Source of the DNA: an uncultured bacterium
GTDB lineage: Bacteria > Bacillota > Limnochordia > DTU080 > JAAYLA01
Direction: 5' to 3'
DNA: 20,448 bases
Assembly (NCBI GenBank): GCA_937983075.1
Contig: CALKAQ010000072.1
Span: 1 to 20,448, forward strand
The translations under genes and the position numbers were made by a program. Shown one piece after another: positions 7,843-15,284 of this stretch (positions within the stretch are counted from its first letter, which is position 1; each line of letters starts with the position of its first letter). The notes beneath the pieces were generated by a model that worked only from the letters and a program-made list of their open reading frames with translations, ran no database searches and was not told where the DNA came from.

Positions 7843-8165
7843 TCGGCCAAAAAAATGGCAGTTAGGGCAGGATTTCGCAGGGGTTGGCCGAATATCTGCA
7901 AGAGAGTTAACCAGCCGTTGTGTGGTTCAGCCTGTTTCCGGCGGAATGGTTAGAAGGAGGAGGTGAACCCCGCGCTCACCGTTCCCGGAACTGTGCCATC
8001 ATGTGGAACCTGGCAGCCAGGTCCTGCAGGCCGGGGACGTATTGGTTTTTGCTTGGGCTGAGGAAACATCGGCGACTCGCCCAAAAAGTTCCTTTGGCGG
8101 AGCGGGATCAGGCTACGGGTTGCACACGGCTAACGACTGAGTGAGAGCGATGCAAGGGGGTAAAA
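7843..8165 (+). ncRNA. Structured 5' leader (unassigned RNA element) of the SLH porin gene
   Basis: Several consecutive helices can be drawn on the plus strand. TCGGCCAA (7843-7850) pairs with TTGGCCGA (7884-7891), 8 bp perfect. AACCA (7909-7913) pairs with TGGTT (7923-7927). TTCCG/CGGAA (7936-7946) is a palindrome. GGTGA (7962-7966) pairs with TCACC (7976-7980). CGTTCCCGG (7980-7988) pairs with CCGGGGACG (8031-8039), 9 bp with one wobble, and encloses GGAACCTGG/CCAGGTCC (8005-8013/8017-8024). TTGGGC-GAG (8053-8062) pairs with CTC-GCCCAA (8076-8084). No credible protein is encoded. I could not match it to SAM, cobalamin, c-di-AMP, c-di-GMP, T-box, 6S, SRP or RNase P RNA consensus sequences that I know. 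It may be a cis-regulator of outer-membrane protein synthesis, an mRNA stabiliser, or a separate small RNA. Confidence 0.45.
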
Positions 8166-8169
8166 AATA

Positions 8170-11100
8170 GTGCAACGACGAGTGTTGGTGCTCGCAATAA
8201 GCGCCCTCATGGTCTGGGGAATGGTTGCTCCGGCAATGGCAAACAGCAACCCGTTTTACGATGTCCCCGCAGACCATTGGGCCTATGATTCGGTATCCAG
8301 GTTGGCCGAAGCGGGTCTCATTGAGGGATACCCGGACGGCAGCTTCGGCGGAAGCCGGCTATTTACGCGGTATGAAATGGCCATGGTATTTGCACGAATA
8401 CTGGCCCGTTTCGAAGCACATATTGACGCGAAAATAGAAGAAGGTATTCATTTCCGAACCGAAGATTTGGCATTGCAAGTAAACGAAGCCATGGAAGCGG
8501 CTTTGGAAGCGCTTGCCGCAGCCATTCAGGCGCAATCCGCAGCTGCAGAGGCAAAGACGGTCGCTGATGCGGCGTTGGAGCGTGCCGGTCAGGTGGTGCG
8601 GGAGGTGCTGGTGGAGCAAGGCGGTGTTTTAGTCAGCGATCCCGCTTTCGAAGCCATTGCTGAGCTTGCGGCCGAAGTTGCGGCGAGCATCGCTGCAGAT
8701 GTAACGGCCGGTGTCGCTGCTGATGTCGCTGCTAGCGTTGCAGCGGAGGCAGCGGCCGAAGTCGCAGCCCGAATTGCGGCCGAGGTTGCTTCGCAGTATC
8801 TTGCGGACGCCACAGCCGAAATGGACTCGATGCTCAGCGCCATACATCAGGCGGTAGCTGAGTCCCAAGAAGTCGTTCAAGCGGCATTGCAAGCCGTGGA
8901 AGACGCCAAGGCACAAATTGGGGCGCTGCCGACGGGAGTGAAAGAGGATTCGGCAGCGAAGGAAATTGCCGCTCAGGCATTGCGCGGTTCCGAACTCGCT
9001 CGTGTTGTTGCCCGGAACGCTTCAGAAACGGCTAAAGAGGCCAAAGAGCTCGCTGAGGAAGCACGCCGAATTGCGGAGACTCGCAGCGAAGAAGCAAGCA
9101 TCCTTGCTCGGATGGCGAGGCTCGAAGCGGGTCGTGCTCAGCGTGCGGTTCAGCAGGCCATCAACCTTGCTGAAAATGCCATGGCAGCGGTTGAAACGGG
9201 TGCAGCCGAAGCACTTCGCGTCGCCCAGGAAGCCCTGGAAGTCGCCAGCGCTGCTGATGCCGAGATCAACGAACTCTTCACCCTCCTGGAGGAGCTCGGT
9301 GTCGACATAGCGGAATTGCAGGACCGTCCTGCGTTTACGCTGACCGACGAGGCGGAAGCCGCCATTCAAGAAATTGCGGCACAGCTCTATGCCCAGCGCT
9401 TGGCTGCGCTTGAAGCACAGGCTGATCAAATCGCCGCCGAAATCGTTGCTTTGGCCGGCAGGGCTATTTCCGCCGATGAGGCAGCCGACATCGCACGTCG
9501 TGTGGTCGCGGTGGAGCTGGGCCGGGTTCAGGGCGATATCGATGCCATCGAGGACGCATTGCGTGCAACGCAAGGCGATGTGACCGCCATTGAACGGCTC
9601 CTCGAGGAAAAGGCCAACGCGCTCGGCGCTGAAATTGACGCTTTGGCGAAGGAATTCCGAGAAGAGCTCGCTCTCTTGGGTGTACGCGTGGCCGACCTTG
9701 AAGCCCGCGTCGAGGGCATCGATAAAGACGTCCGTGATATCCGAGCCGAATTGGATCGCGTAAGCGTTTCTGGTGTCAACATCACGACGTTGGAGCGCGG
9801 CCGTGCGCCCGGATACGCGAAGGAAGATCCGCGAGATCCGGATTCCGATCCGTTCGAAGTGCCGGATCGGACCACTTGGAGCAATCTCTTGCAGCTCCGC
9901 ATGGACGCGATTCCTGCAGACGGCGTAACGGCACGTCTCGGTTTCGACTTGCTGCTTGATCGCGGATTTTTCGTCGAACAAGACAAGTCGGCACGTGAGG
10001 TGCTGGCCGGCAGCAAAGTGTTTGCCGAGGTGCGGACCGACGGCGAAGTTGAGTACGCCCGACTCGGCTATCTCGAGAAGGATGTCGTGGCGTCCGGCTA
10101 CAACCGTTACCTCGTAACGGAAAAAGGTCTTGAAGACGCCGCAGGCGACTACGGTGGCTACGCTGAGCTCATGTTTGGCGACGCCCATCACGCTCTCTTC
10201 TTGCTGCAAAACTTCGATACGGGCCGCTATACGACGGGTGTGTCGACGTACTTCGATGTAAGCGACGCGACTGACTTGACGTTGAACTTCGTGCGCCAGT
10301 GGAACGGCTCGAACAGCCGCACCGGTGTGTCCGGTGAACTCGTCGGCAGCCACGAAGACGTCAGCTACCGCGGGCTTGTCGTTGCAGACCTTGAAGAAGC
10401 CGACCTGGTTGTCGATGCACGCTTCAGCGCTCCGATTGCAGGCGGCCAATTCGTCGCCAGCTACGAACGGATTCCCGAAGTCTGGGGTGATCCGAACCGC
10501 CGCTTGCCGTTCAGCGATGAGAAGCTCGCTGAAACCGCAGACTGGAGCTACCTGCAGACTCGTGTGGATGTACCGGTGAGGAACTTCACCGTCTGGGGTC
10601 AAATTGGCGTCGAGAACACCGAAATGAGCAATGGCTTGTTCGAACGCTTCACTCGAGTAGGCCTGTATGATCTCAACTTGGCCGGTATCGACGTCGATTT
10701 GATGCACGAACGCATCGTCAACCAAGACAGCGAATGGACCTATCACAACCATCTGGTCTTCTCGACGAATCTGGCGGACTGGGATGTAGCGGCAATCTTG
10801 CACGATCGCACCTTGCCGGCTGATGAAGAGCGGCACCAGATGCTGCGCATCGGTGGCCCGGTGGAATTCATCGTTCCGATCGATGTTCGTGCGCAGTTTG
10901 CCACCAGCCGCACGGCCAACCCGAACAGGCATATGGAGTTGGCGCTGGAAATCGCGGACTATCGGATTCTGCCGAATGTGTCCGTGGCTGCTCAGTACGT
11001 GACCACGACCAACGTACTCGATGAAAACGAGGATCAGACGTGGCTCGAGAACGTTGCCTGGACCGACGAAGATCGGGTTGAACGCTCCATCGGTGCTGCC

Positions 11101-11541
11101 TGGGAGGTCACCGATCGCCTGACGCTCACTGCGGGTCTCGGAGCGGTCGACAGCTCGGTCTCCGGACGCGAGACCTCACAGGAGGCTGGAATCAAGTACC
11201 AGCTTGACATCTTCAACGGCGATCTCTTGCTCGGCTACGGCTACAAGGTCGTCCGTGACGGTTCGGGCAAGATCGACGGAACGCCGCGCAACACGTTCTC
11301 GGCGCAATTCATTCGCTCCGTTGGCGGTTGGACGCTCAGCGCTGACGGGAAGTACGTATTGGGCGGCACCACCGACGAGGCAGGCAACGAGCGCGACCTG
11401 GTCGGTCATCTGAAGCTCGAATATCCTGTCTACGCCGGTGCCGACTTCACCTTGGACGGCAAGTTCGTCAGCTCCAAGGGCTTGAAGGCACCTGAATACG
11501 AAGCGCACCGTATTACCGCCGGCTTGCGGGTGACATTCTAA
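8170..11541 (+). CDS. SLH-domain outer-membrane beta-barrel protein (OmpM/Omp-alpha type)
   Basis: The protein is 1123 aa with a GTG start; GGGGG lies 9 nt upstream. Residues 1-24 are a signal peptide ending AMA. Residues about 28-80 are one SLH domain (FYDVPADHWAYDSVSRLAEAG, then GYPDGSFGG and the TRYEMAMVFARIL helix), which in this family binds modified peptidoglycan. Residues about 85-535 are a long Ala/Glu-rich coiled coil, including a strict four-residue repeat at 167-210. Residues about 535-1123 are a porin-like beta-barrel with many short amphipathic strands, ending HRITAGLRVTF. Proteins of this layout tether the outer membrane to the wall in diderm Firmicutes (OmpM of Negativicutes), Thermotoga (Omp-alpha) and Deinococcus (SlpA). 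Its length and isolated leader/terminator suggest a major envelope protein. A terminator follows at 11592. Confidence 0.92.
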   Translation: MQRRVLVLAISALMVWGMVAPAMANSNPFYDVPADHWAYDSVSRLAEAGLIEGYPDGSFGGSRLFTRYEMAMVFARILARFEAHIDAKIEEGIHFRTEDLALQVNEAMEAALEALAAAIQAQSAAAEAKTVADAALERAGQVVREVLVEQGGVLVSDPAFEAIAELAAEVAASIAADVTAGVAADVAASVAAEAAAEVAARIAAEVASQYLADATAEMDSMLSAIHQAVAESQEVVQAALQAVEDAKAQIGALPTGVKEDSAAKEIAAQALRGSELARVVARNASETAKEAKELAEEARRIAETRSEEASILARMARLEAGRAQRAVQQAINLAENAMAAVETGAAEALRVAQEALEVASAADAEINELFTLLEELGVDIAELQDRPAFTLTDEAEAAIQEIAAQLYAQRLAALEAQADQIAAEIVALAGRAISADEAADIARRVVAVELGRVQGDIDAIEDALRATQGDVTAIERLLEEKANALGAEIDALAKEFREELALLGVRVADLEARVEGIDKDVRDIRAELDRVSVSGVNITTLERGRAPGYAKEDPRDPDSDPFEVPDRTTWSNLLQLRMDAIPADGVTARLGFDLLLDRGFFVEQDKSAREVLAGSKVFAEVRTDGEVEYARLGYLEKDVVASGYNRYLVTEKGLEDAAGDYGGYAELMFGDAHHALFLLQNFDTGRYTTGVSTYFDVSDATDLTLNFVRQWNGSNSRTGVSGELVGSHEDVSYRGLVVADLEEADLVVDARFSAPIAGGQFVASYERIPEVWGDPNRRLPFSDEKLAETADWSYLQTRVDVPVRNFTVWGQIGVENTEMSNGLFERFTRVGLYDLNLAGIDVDLMHERIVNQDSEWTYHNHLVFSTNLADWDVAAILHDRTLPADEERHQMLRIGGPVEFIVPIDVRAQFATSRTANPNRHMELALEIADYRILPNVSVAAQYVTTTNVLDENEDQTWLENVAWTDEDRVERSIGAAWEVTDRLTLTAGLGAVDSSVSGRETSQEAGIKYQLDIFNGDLLLGYGYKVVRDGSGKIDGTPRNTFSAQFIRSVGGWTLSADGKYVLGGTTDEAGNERDLVGHLKLEYPVYAGADFTLDGKFVSSKGLKAPEYEAHRITAGLRVTF
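8668..8799 (+). repeat. In-frame tetrapeptide (A-A-x-V/I) repeat
   Basis: Residues 167-210 of the SLH porin read as eleven consecutive units of four, nearly all Ala-Ala-x-(Val/Ile): AAEV, AASI, AADV, TAGV, AADV, AASV, AAEA, AAEV, AARI, AAEV, ASQY. The DNA codons vary, so the repeat is kept at protein level rather than by recent duplication. Confidence 0.85.
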
Positions 11542-11591
11542 GCACGTCACGGCGTGCATGCCGCAAGACCGTCGAATACGGTACGCTCCAG

Positions 11592-11621
11592 AAAGCCCCC
11601 GGTGTTATACCGGGGGCTTTT
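11592..11621 (+). terminator. Strong rho-independent terminator of the SLH porin gene
   Basis: A 12-bp perfect stem (11592-11603 with 11609-11620, AAAGCCCCCGGT/ACCGGGGGCTTT) with a 5-nt loop ends in TTTT. It lies 50 nt after the porin stop codon. Confidence 0.92.
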
Positions 11622-11674
11622 GCATAAGCTCTCGGCTGAGCAGGCAACCAAGTCAGCGTAAAGGGAGGCAGGAC

Positions 11675-12097
11675 ATGAATCTACGGCTCGTCATCGCCAT
11701 TGATCCGGGAACGGACAAATGCGGTGTTGCGGTAGTTGATCGTGAACAAGGATGTTTGCATCGCAGCGTCGAGAACGCCGCGAACATCGTTGATGTACTG
11801 CGTGCGCTCGCCGAGAGGCATCCCGGCGCACGTCTTGTTATTGGTGACCGAACAGGTTCTCAGGTGTTCGTTCAGCGTCTGCGCGAGGCGGGAATTACCG
11901 AAAAGTTGGGCGAGCCGACATTTGTCGACGAGCACCGCTCGAGTGAAGAAGCGAGGCGGCTCTATTTGCTGCAAAATCGCAAAGGTTGGCGAAAATGGGT
12001 TCCGCTCGGTTTGCAAACGCCCGATGTACCGATTGACGATTATGTGGCCGAAGTGCTTGCGCGCCGATACTTCGCCACGGCCGCCGAAGGGGAATGA
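11675..12097 (+). CDS. RuvX/YqgF-like RNase H-fold protein
   Basis: The protein is 140 aa. The ATG at 11675 has GGGAGG 6 nt upstream; the longer frame back to 11558 runs through the terminator and is not credible. The pattern is that of the YqgF/RuvX family: AIDPGTDKCGVAVVD at about residues 8-22 carries the first acidic residue, FVDEHRSSEEARRLY at about 87-101 parallels the family's DERxTTxxA, and PIDDYVAEVLARRYF at about 121-135 parallels the C-terminal acidic DDxAA motif. The canonical member matures 16S rRNA or resolves Holliday junctions. Here the middle segment (VIGDRTGSQVF) differs from the usual GLPLNMDG, so this is a divergent paralogue and its substrate is unknown. It lies between two outer-membrane protein genes without obvious functional connection. 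Confidence 0.75.
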   Translation: MNLRLVIAIDPGTDKCGVAVVDREQGCLHRSVENAANIVDVLRALAERHPGARLVIGDRTGSQVFVQRLREAGITEKLGEPTFVDEHRSSEEARRLYLLQNRKGWRKWVPLGLQTPDVPIDDYVAEVLARRYFATAAEGE

Positions 12098-12138
12098 TAC
12101 TACATGTGTCAACATATGGAAGTCGCTGGCTGCTATGA

Positions 12139-12158
12139 CCAGACAAGGAGGTATCTGG
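12139..12158 (+). other. Hairpin masking an orphan Shine-Dalgarno-like sequence
   Basis: CCAGA (12139-12143) pairs with TCTGG (12154-12158), and the 10-nt loop contains AAGGAGG. No credible ORF starts within reach: the only frame is a four-codon CTG frame. It may be a remnant or a leader hairpin of the next gene. Confidence 0.3.
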
Positions 12159-12269
12159 CGGAACTCTAGCGAAAGATTCATGTGATCAAGCCGAACCAGC
12201 TAACGGAAGTTGTCTCTTTTTTTAGATGATAAAGGCGGTTGGATGTACATGAATGCGCCGGGGGTTGTG

Positions 12270-14054
12270 ATGCTTCGTATAAAAAGGGCCCTGCTGACCG
12301 TCAGTGTCGTCGGCATTCTCGTGGCGATTTCGACTGTGGGGGTTTTTGCGCTGCCGAACCCGTTTCTCGAGGTGCCTTCCAACCATTGGACATATGGTGC
12401 ACTCGAACGCTTTTCTGATATCGGACTGAGCAAGCAAGTGCCGGAATGGGTACGACACCGTTGGCAGCTAACCCGGGTCGAGATGGCCCTTGAAGTTGCA
12501 GCCATTCTTGAACGTTTGGCTGTTGCTGGTGCAAACGCTTTGGATGAGCACATCGGGGAAGAAGCGCAAGTTGGAGAAACAACGTGGGATGTAGCGGACC
12601 TTGTTGAGCGTTACAATCGTGCGGCCACGGAGGAAAAGCAAATATCCGTGGCTGATCAGGTGTTGTTGGAGAACTTGGTCTCATATTTTCGCTCGGACTT
12701 GGAAGCGCTTGGATACAAAGTGCGAGGACCGGGAGTCGTCGGTGCGAATGCGCTCCAGTCCTTGCCCGCCGATTATACGACGGGGCAGCTACGCATATCG
12801 GGCACAGGTGTTCTCCGGTACAACGAGTTCGTCTCTCAGCAGGCACAGTCGAGGATTTCGGGTGCGAGCGTCGGACAGGATTACTCCTTGAACCTGGGTT
12901 ATATCGGCGAAAACATTCGCTTGAACGCCACCGTGCTTACACGTGGAACCCAGCTGCTGCGCGAAAATGACGGCGTCAACGTGTTCGCACTCACCTCGTT
13001 TGAAGTCGCCTACGACGATCGCATGGTTGCGCGCATCGGCGACTTGTCTGATCACACTTGGAGTGATCTCGCCTTGAATCCCGAGCATCCGCTGCATGGT
13101 CTTCAGGCGGGCATTCAAATCGGCAGGCTCGGTTCAACGGTGTTGTTTGCATACAGCAAGGTAGGCGGCGAGGACGAGTATTTAGCAGGTCTTGACAGCA
13201 CGCTGTATCTCGATCGGATTACCCTGGGAGCCAGCTTAATCCACTCCGTAGGGATCAAACCAGGTGATGCCGATCCGCAAACGGTAGCCAGTTTGCAAGG
13301 AACGTATCGCCTTACACCAGGTCTTCTGATCACCGGTGGTTTGGCGGGAAACGTGTGGTCCGATCGATCGGCAAATGCGTTCCATCTCGCGGGTTTGCTG
13401 CAGTATTCGGATCAGCTTTCCGTCGCCGCCAAGTTCCGCATGCAAGATGAAGGGTTTCAACGCATTCTGGCTCCGGCGTCCGAACCGAGCGGCCAAGAAT
13501 TCGACCTTGCGTTCGATATCGGACAGACACAGCTGCGCGCGGGAATCGGCCGTGCAGCGTGGGGGGAGAGTGACGAAAGCGGCAGTGCCACGACTACAAC
13601 ACTCGGACTGCGTTATCCGGTCACCGATTTAGCTTTTCTGCGGGCCGAAACAAGTCGTTCGGTCTACGACGGGGGGCATCCGAATGAACGCAATGTGTTG
13701 GAATCCCTTACTACCACCGTCGGTCTTGACTTTTTGACGCCTCGCATGAACGTCAGTCTCGGGTATGCGCTCGAAGAGCTTTGGGGTGAGGGTTTCAGTC
13801 GTTTGCCCTCATCACGCATCGGAGAAGCCGAAGTTGAGTATCGGTTGTCTCCTTATGCTCGTGCACTGGCAGGATTGTCGTTAGTCGATGAGCAAGGTGT
13901 CGGGCAGCGCCTGATCACGGATTTTGGCGTTGACTACGATGTGTTGGGCGGTTCGTTTTCTTTTCGCTACCAGGTTGTCGATTTCTCCGGAATGATCGAC
14001 AGCGACATCGAAGAATCGCGGAGTATCGGAGCGGAATTTACTATTCGCTTCTAG
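12270..14054 (+). CDS. Second SLH-domain outer-membrane beta-barrel protein
   Basis: The protein is 594 aa from the ATG at 12270, which has GGGGG 5 nt upstream and gives a normal signal peptide (MLRIKRALL... cleaved near residue 27, VFA). In-frame ATGs at 12243 and 12249 are possible alternatives. Residues about 30-82 are an SLH-like domain (NPFLEVPSNHWTYGALERFSDIGL, then LTRVEMALEVAAIL), but the usual GYPDGSF turn is replaced by unrelated residues. Residues 85-150 form a short helical linker instead of the long coiled coil of the first porin. Residues about 165-594 show alternating short amphipathic strands and end SIGAEFTIRF, a typical C-terminal barrel strand. It is probably inserted in the outer membrane as a channel or structural protein. 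The next gene starts 22 nt after its stop, so the two are likely one operon. Confidence 0.88.
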   Translation: MLRIKRALLTVSVVGILVAISTVGVFALPNPFLEVPSNHWTYGALERFSDIGLSKQVPEWVRHRWQLTRVEMALEVAAILERLAVAGANALDEHIGEEAQVGETTWDVADLVERYNRAATEEKQISVADQVLLENLVSYFRSDLEALGYKVRGPGVVGANALQSLPADYTTGQLRISGTGVLRYNEFVSQQAQSRISGASVGQDYSLNLGYIGENIRLNATVLTRGTQLLRENDGVNVFALTSFEVAYDDRMVARIGDLSDHTWSDLALNPEHPLHGLQAGIQIGRLGSTVLFAYSKVGGEDEYLAGLDSTLYLDRITLGASLIHSVGIKPGDADPQTVASLQGTYRLTPGLLITGGLAGNVWSDRSANAFHLAGLLQYSDQLSVAAKFRMQDEGFQRILAPASEPSGQEFDLAFDIGQTQLRAGIGRAAWGESDESGSATTTTLGLRYPVTDLAFLRAETSRSVYDGGHPNERNVLESLTTTVGLDFLTPRMNVSLGYALEELWGEGFSRLPSSRIGEAEVEYRLSPYARALAGLSLVDEQGVGQRLITDFGVDYDVLGGSFSFRYQVVDFSGMIDSDIEESRSIGAEFTIRF

Positions 14055-14076
14055 GAGCTTGAGGAGGTTGATCAGT

Positions 14077-15012
14077 TTGAAGTTCAAACGAGTTTTGGCA
14101 CTCGCATTGTCCGTTGCGCTTTTGGTTGGAACCATGCCAACGACGATCAGCGCTCAAGTAGCCGGCGGCTTTCAGGCGCTGGCTGAGGTAGAACGGCTGC
14201 TCTACGGCAACGCCGGTACGGGTGCGATTCAACCGCGGCTTGAACGGGTCGAGCTCGATCTTTTTGGCAAAGTTCAAACAGGTGCGCTCACAATTCGCGT
14301 GCAGGAATTGGCTCGTCTCGTTCTCACCAGCGATCCAAGACAAGTCTCGATTCTCATGCAGCTGAACTCAATGGAATGGATCATTTATGACGAAATCAAA
14401 CCCGAAGCTTCTATTATCGAACGGGTAGCGGCTATTGAACGGGATCTTTATGGTGAAGAACGGAAGGAACTTAACTTGGGTCAACGGTTGGATGCGCTGC
14501 TGAACGATATTTGGCCCGGAGGCAGCCTCACAGTCGCCAAAGGCGAACTCACTGAAGGTGCCGTCATTCAGATCGCTCTTTTGACGAAGATTGACTCGTC
14601 GAGCATGAAAGTCGGCGATGAAGTACGCTATGTCGTTGTCGAATCGGTGGTCCGGGACAATAAAGTTCTCATTCCGGCCGGTGCCCGAGGCGTTGGCCGT
14701 GTAACGAACGTACGCCCCTCGAGCCGCTTAGGCCGCGACGGGCATGTTGAGGTGAATTGGGGAACGCTGCGGGCCATGGACGGCACCGAGGTGGCCGTGC
14801 GCATTGGCCAGCGAGCGGAAGAGCGCACCAATTCGCTCGAGCTGGCGACGGGGGCCGCTCTCGCCGGCGTGATTCTATTGGGGCCGATCGGCCTGGCGGC
14901 CGGCGCGCTGGTAACGGGACAAGACGATATCGTACCCGTTGGTACGCAGCTGTTTGTTGAAGTTGCAGCGCCGGTGGAAGTCAACGGACTTTCCCTGGTG
15001 CCGGCATACTAG
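14077..15012 (+). CDS. Secreted repeat protein of unknown function
   Basis: The protein is 311 aa. I chose the TTG at 14077 because AGGAGG (14062-14067) is 9 nt upstream; a TTG at 14059 would overlap that site. Residues 1-27 are a signal peptide (MKFKRVLALALSVALLVG, cleavage after ISA). Residues about 38-80 and 120-148 carry about three copies of a motif close to E-x-x-L-(Y/F)-G-x4-G-x-(I/L)-x-x-R-(L/V)-x-x-(L/V). Residues about 165-305 form a beta-rich domain (VLIPAGARGVGRVTNV, then HVEVNWGTLRAMDGTEVAVRI) that loosely recalls TrbI/VirB10-like C-terminal folds. A glycine-rich hydrophobic stretch lies at 258-281. It is co-directional with and close behind the second SLH porin, suggesting a periplasmic or outer-membrane partner role. 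I do not recognise the family. Confidence 0.75.
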   Translation: MKFKRVLALALSVALLVGTMPTTISAQVAGGFQALAEVERLLYGNAGTGAIQPRLERVELDLFGKVQTGALTIRVQELARLVLTSDPRQVSILMQLNSMEWIIYDEIKPEASIIERVAAIERDLYGEERKELNLGQRLDALLNDIWPGGSLTVAKGELTEGAVIQIALLTKIDSSSMKVGDEVRYVVVESVVRDNKVLIPAGARGVGRVTNVRPSSRLGRDGHVEVNWGTLRAMDGTEVAVRIGQRAEERTNSLELATGAALAGVILLGPIGLAAGALVTGQDDIVPVGTQLFVEVAAPVEVNGLSLVPAY

Positions 15013-15039
15013 TTCAACGACAACTCGAGATGCTTCAGG

Positions 15040-15078
15040 AAAAGGGCGGTCTCAACGGCAATGTTGGGACCGCCTTTT
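15040..15078 (+). terminator. Rho-independent terminator of the porin/repeat-protein operon
   Basis: AAAGGGCGGTCTCAAC (15041-15056) pairs with GTTGGGACCGCCTTT (15063-15077), with one bulged G and one wobble, ending in TTTT. The flanking A-run also makes it usable from the minus strand. Confidence 0.85.
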
Positions 15079-15092
15079 CCGTTCGAGCAGTA

Positions 15093-15139
15093 TGGAAAAG
15101 AAGGGGCTGCTCCAACGCCGTGTTTTGGAGCAGCCCCTT
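15093..15139 (-). terminator. Rho-independent terminator of the recombinase gene
   Basis: A perfect 15-bp stem (15101-15115 with 15125-15139, AAGGGGCTGCTCCAA/TTGGAGCAGCCCCTT) is followed on the minus strand by TTCTTTTCC. It lies about 145 nt past the recombinase stop codon and back to back with the plus-strand terminator at 15040-15078. Confidence 0.8.
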
Positions 15140-15284
15140 TGCGGTCAAACGCGTCGAGGGGAGGTCGACTCGCTTGAGCGCTGTGCCGTAGACAAGTATA
15201 TTGTAGTTCATTATTTTTCCCTTGTGTGTCGAAAAGTGTGGGGTATTTGTACGAAAAACGACGAAATTCGCGGTGTTTTTGATG

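Noticed and set aside
8003..8011. GTGGAACC resembling the T-box core GTGGNACC
   Set aside because: The rest of the T-box (GCG after ACC, specifier loop, terminator with T-run) is missing, and the bases are explained by a perfect local hairpin.
8115..8140. GGCTAACG similar to the 3' core of the c-di-AMP (ydaO) riboswitch; a similar AGCTAACGG occurs near 12196
   Set aside because: The 5' conserved segments of that riboswitch are not found at the required positions in either leader, so the match is too short to support a call.
7920..8144. 74-codon plus-strand ORF in the SLH porin leader
   Set aside because: It has no ribosome binding site, its composition is Arg/Trp/Cys-rich as expected of structured GC-rich RNA, and it overlaps several strong helices. 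An RNA role fits better.
9022..10932. Long minus-strand ORF (636 codons) opposite the SLH porin gene
   Set aside because: The plus strand encodes a coherent signal peptide, SLH domain, coiled coil and barrel. The antisense frame is long only because of the regular codon pattern, and its product resembles no protein architecture.
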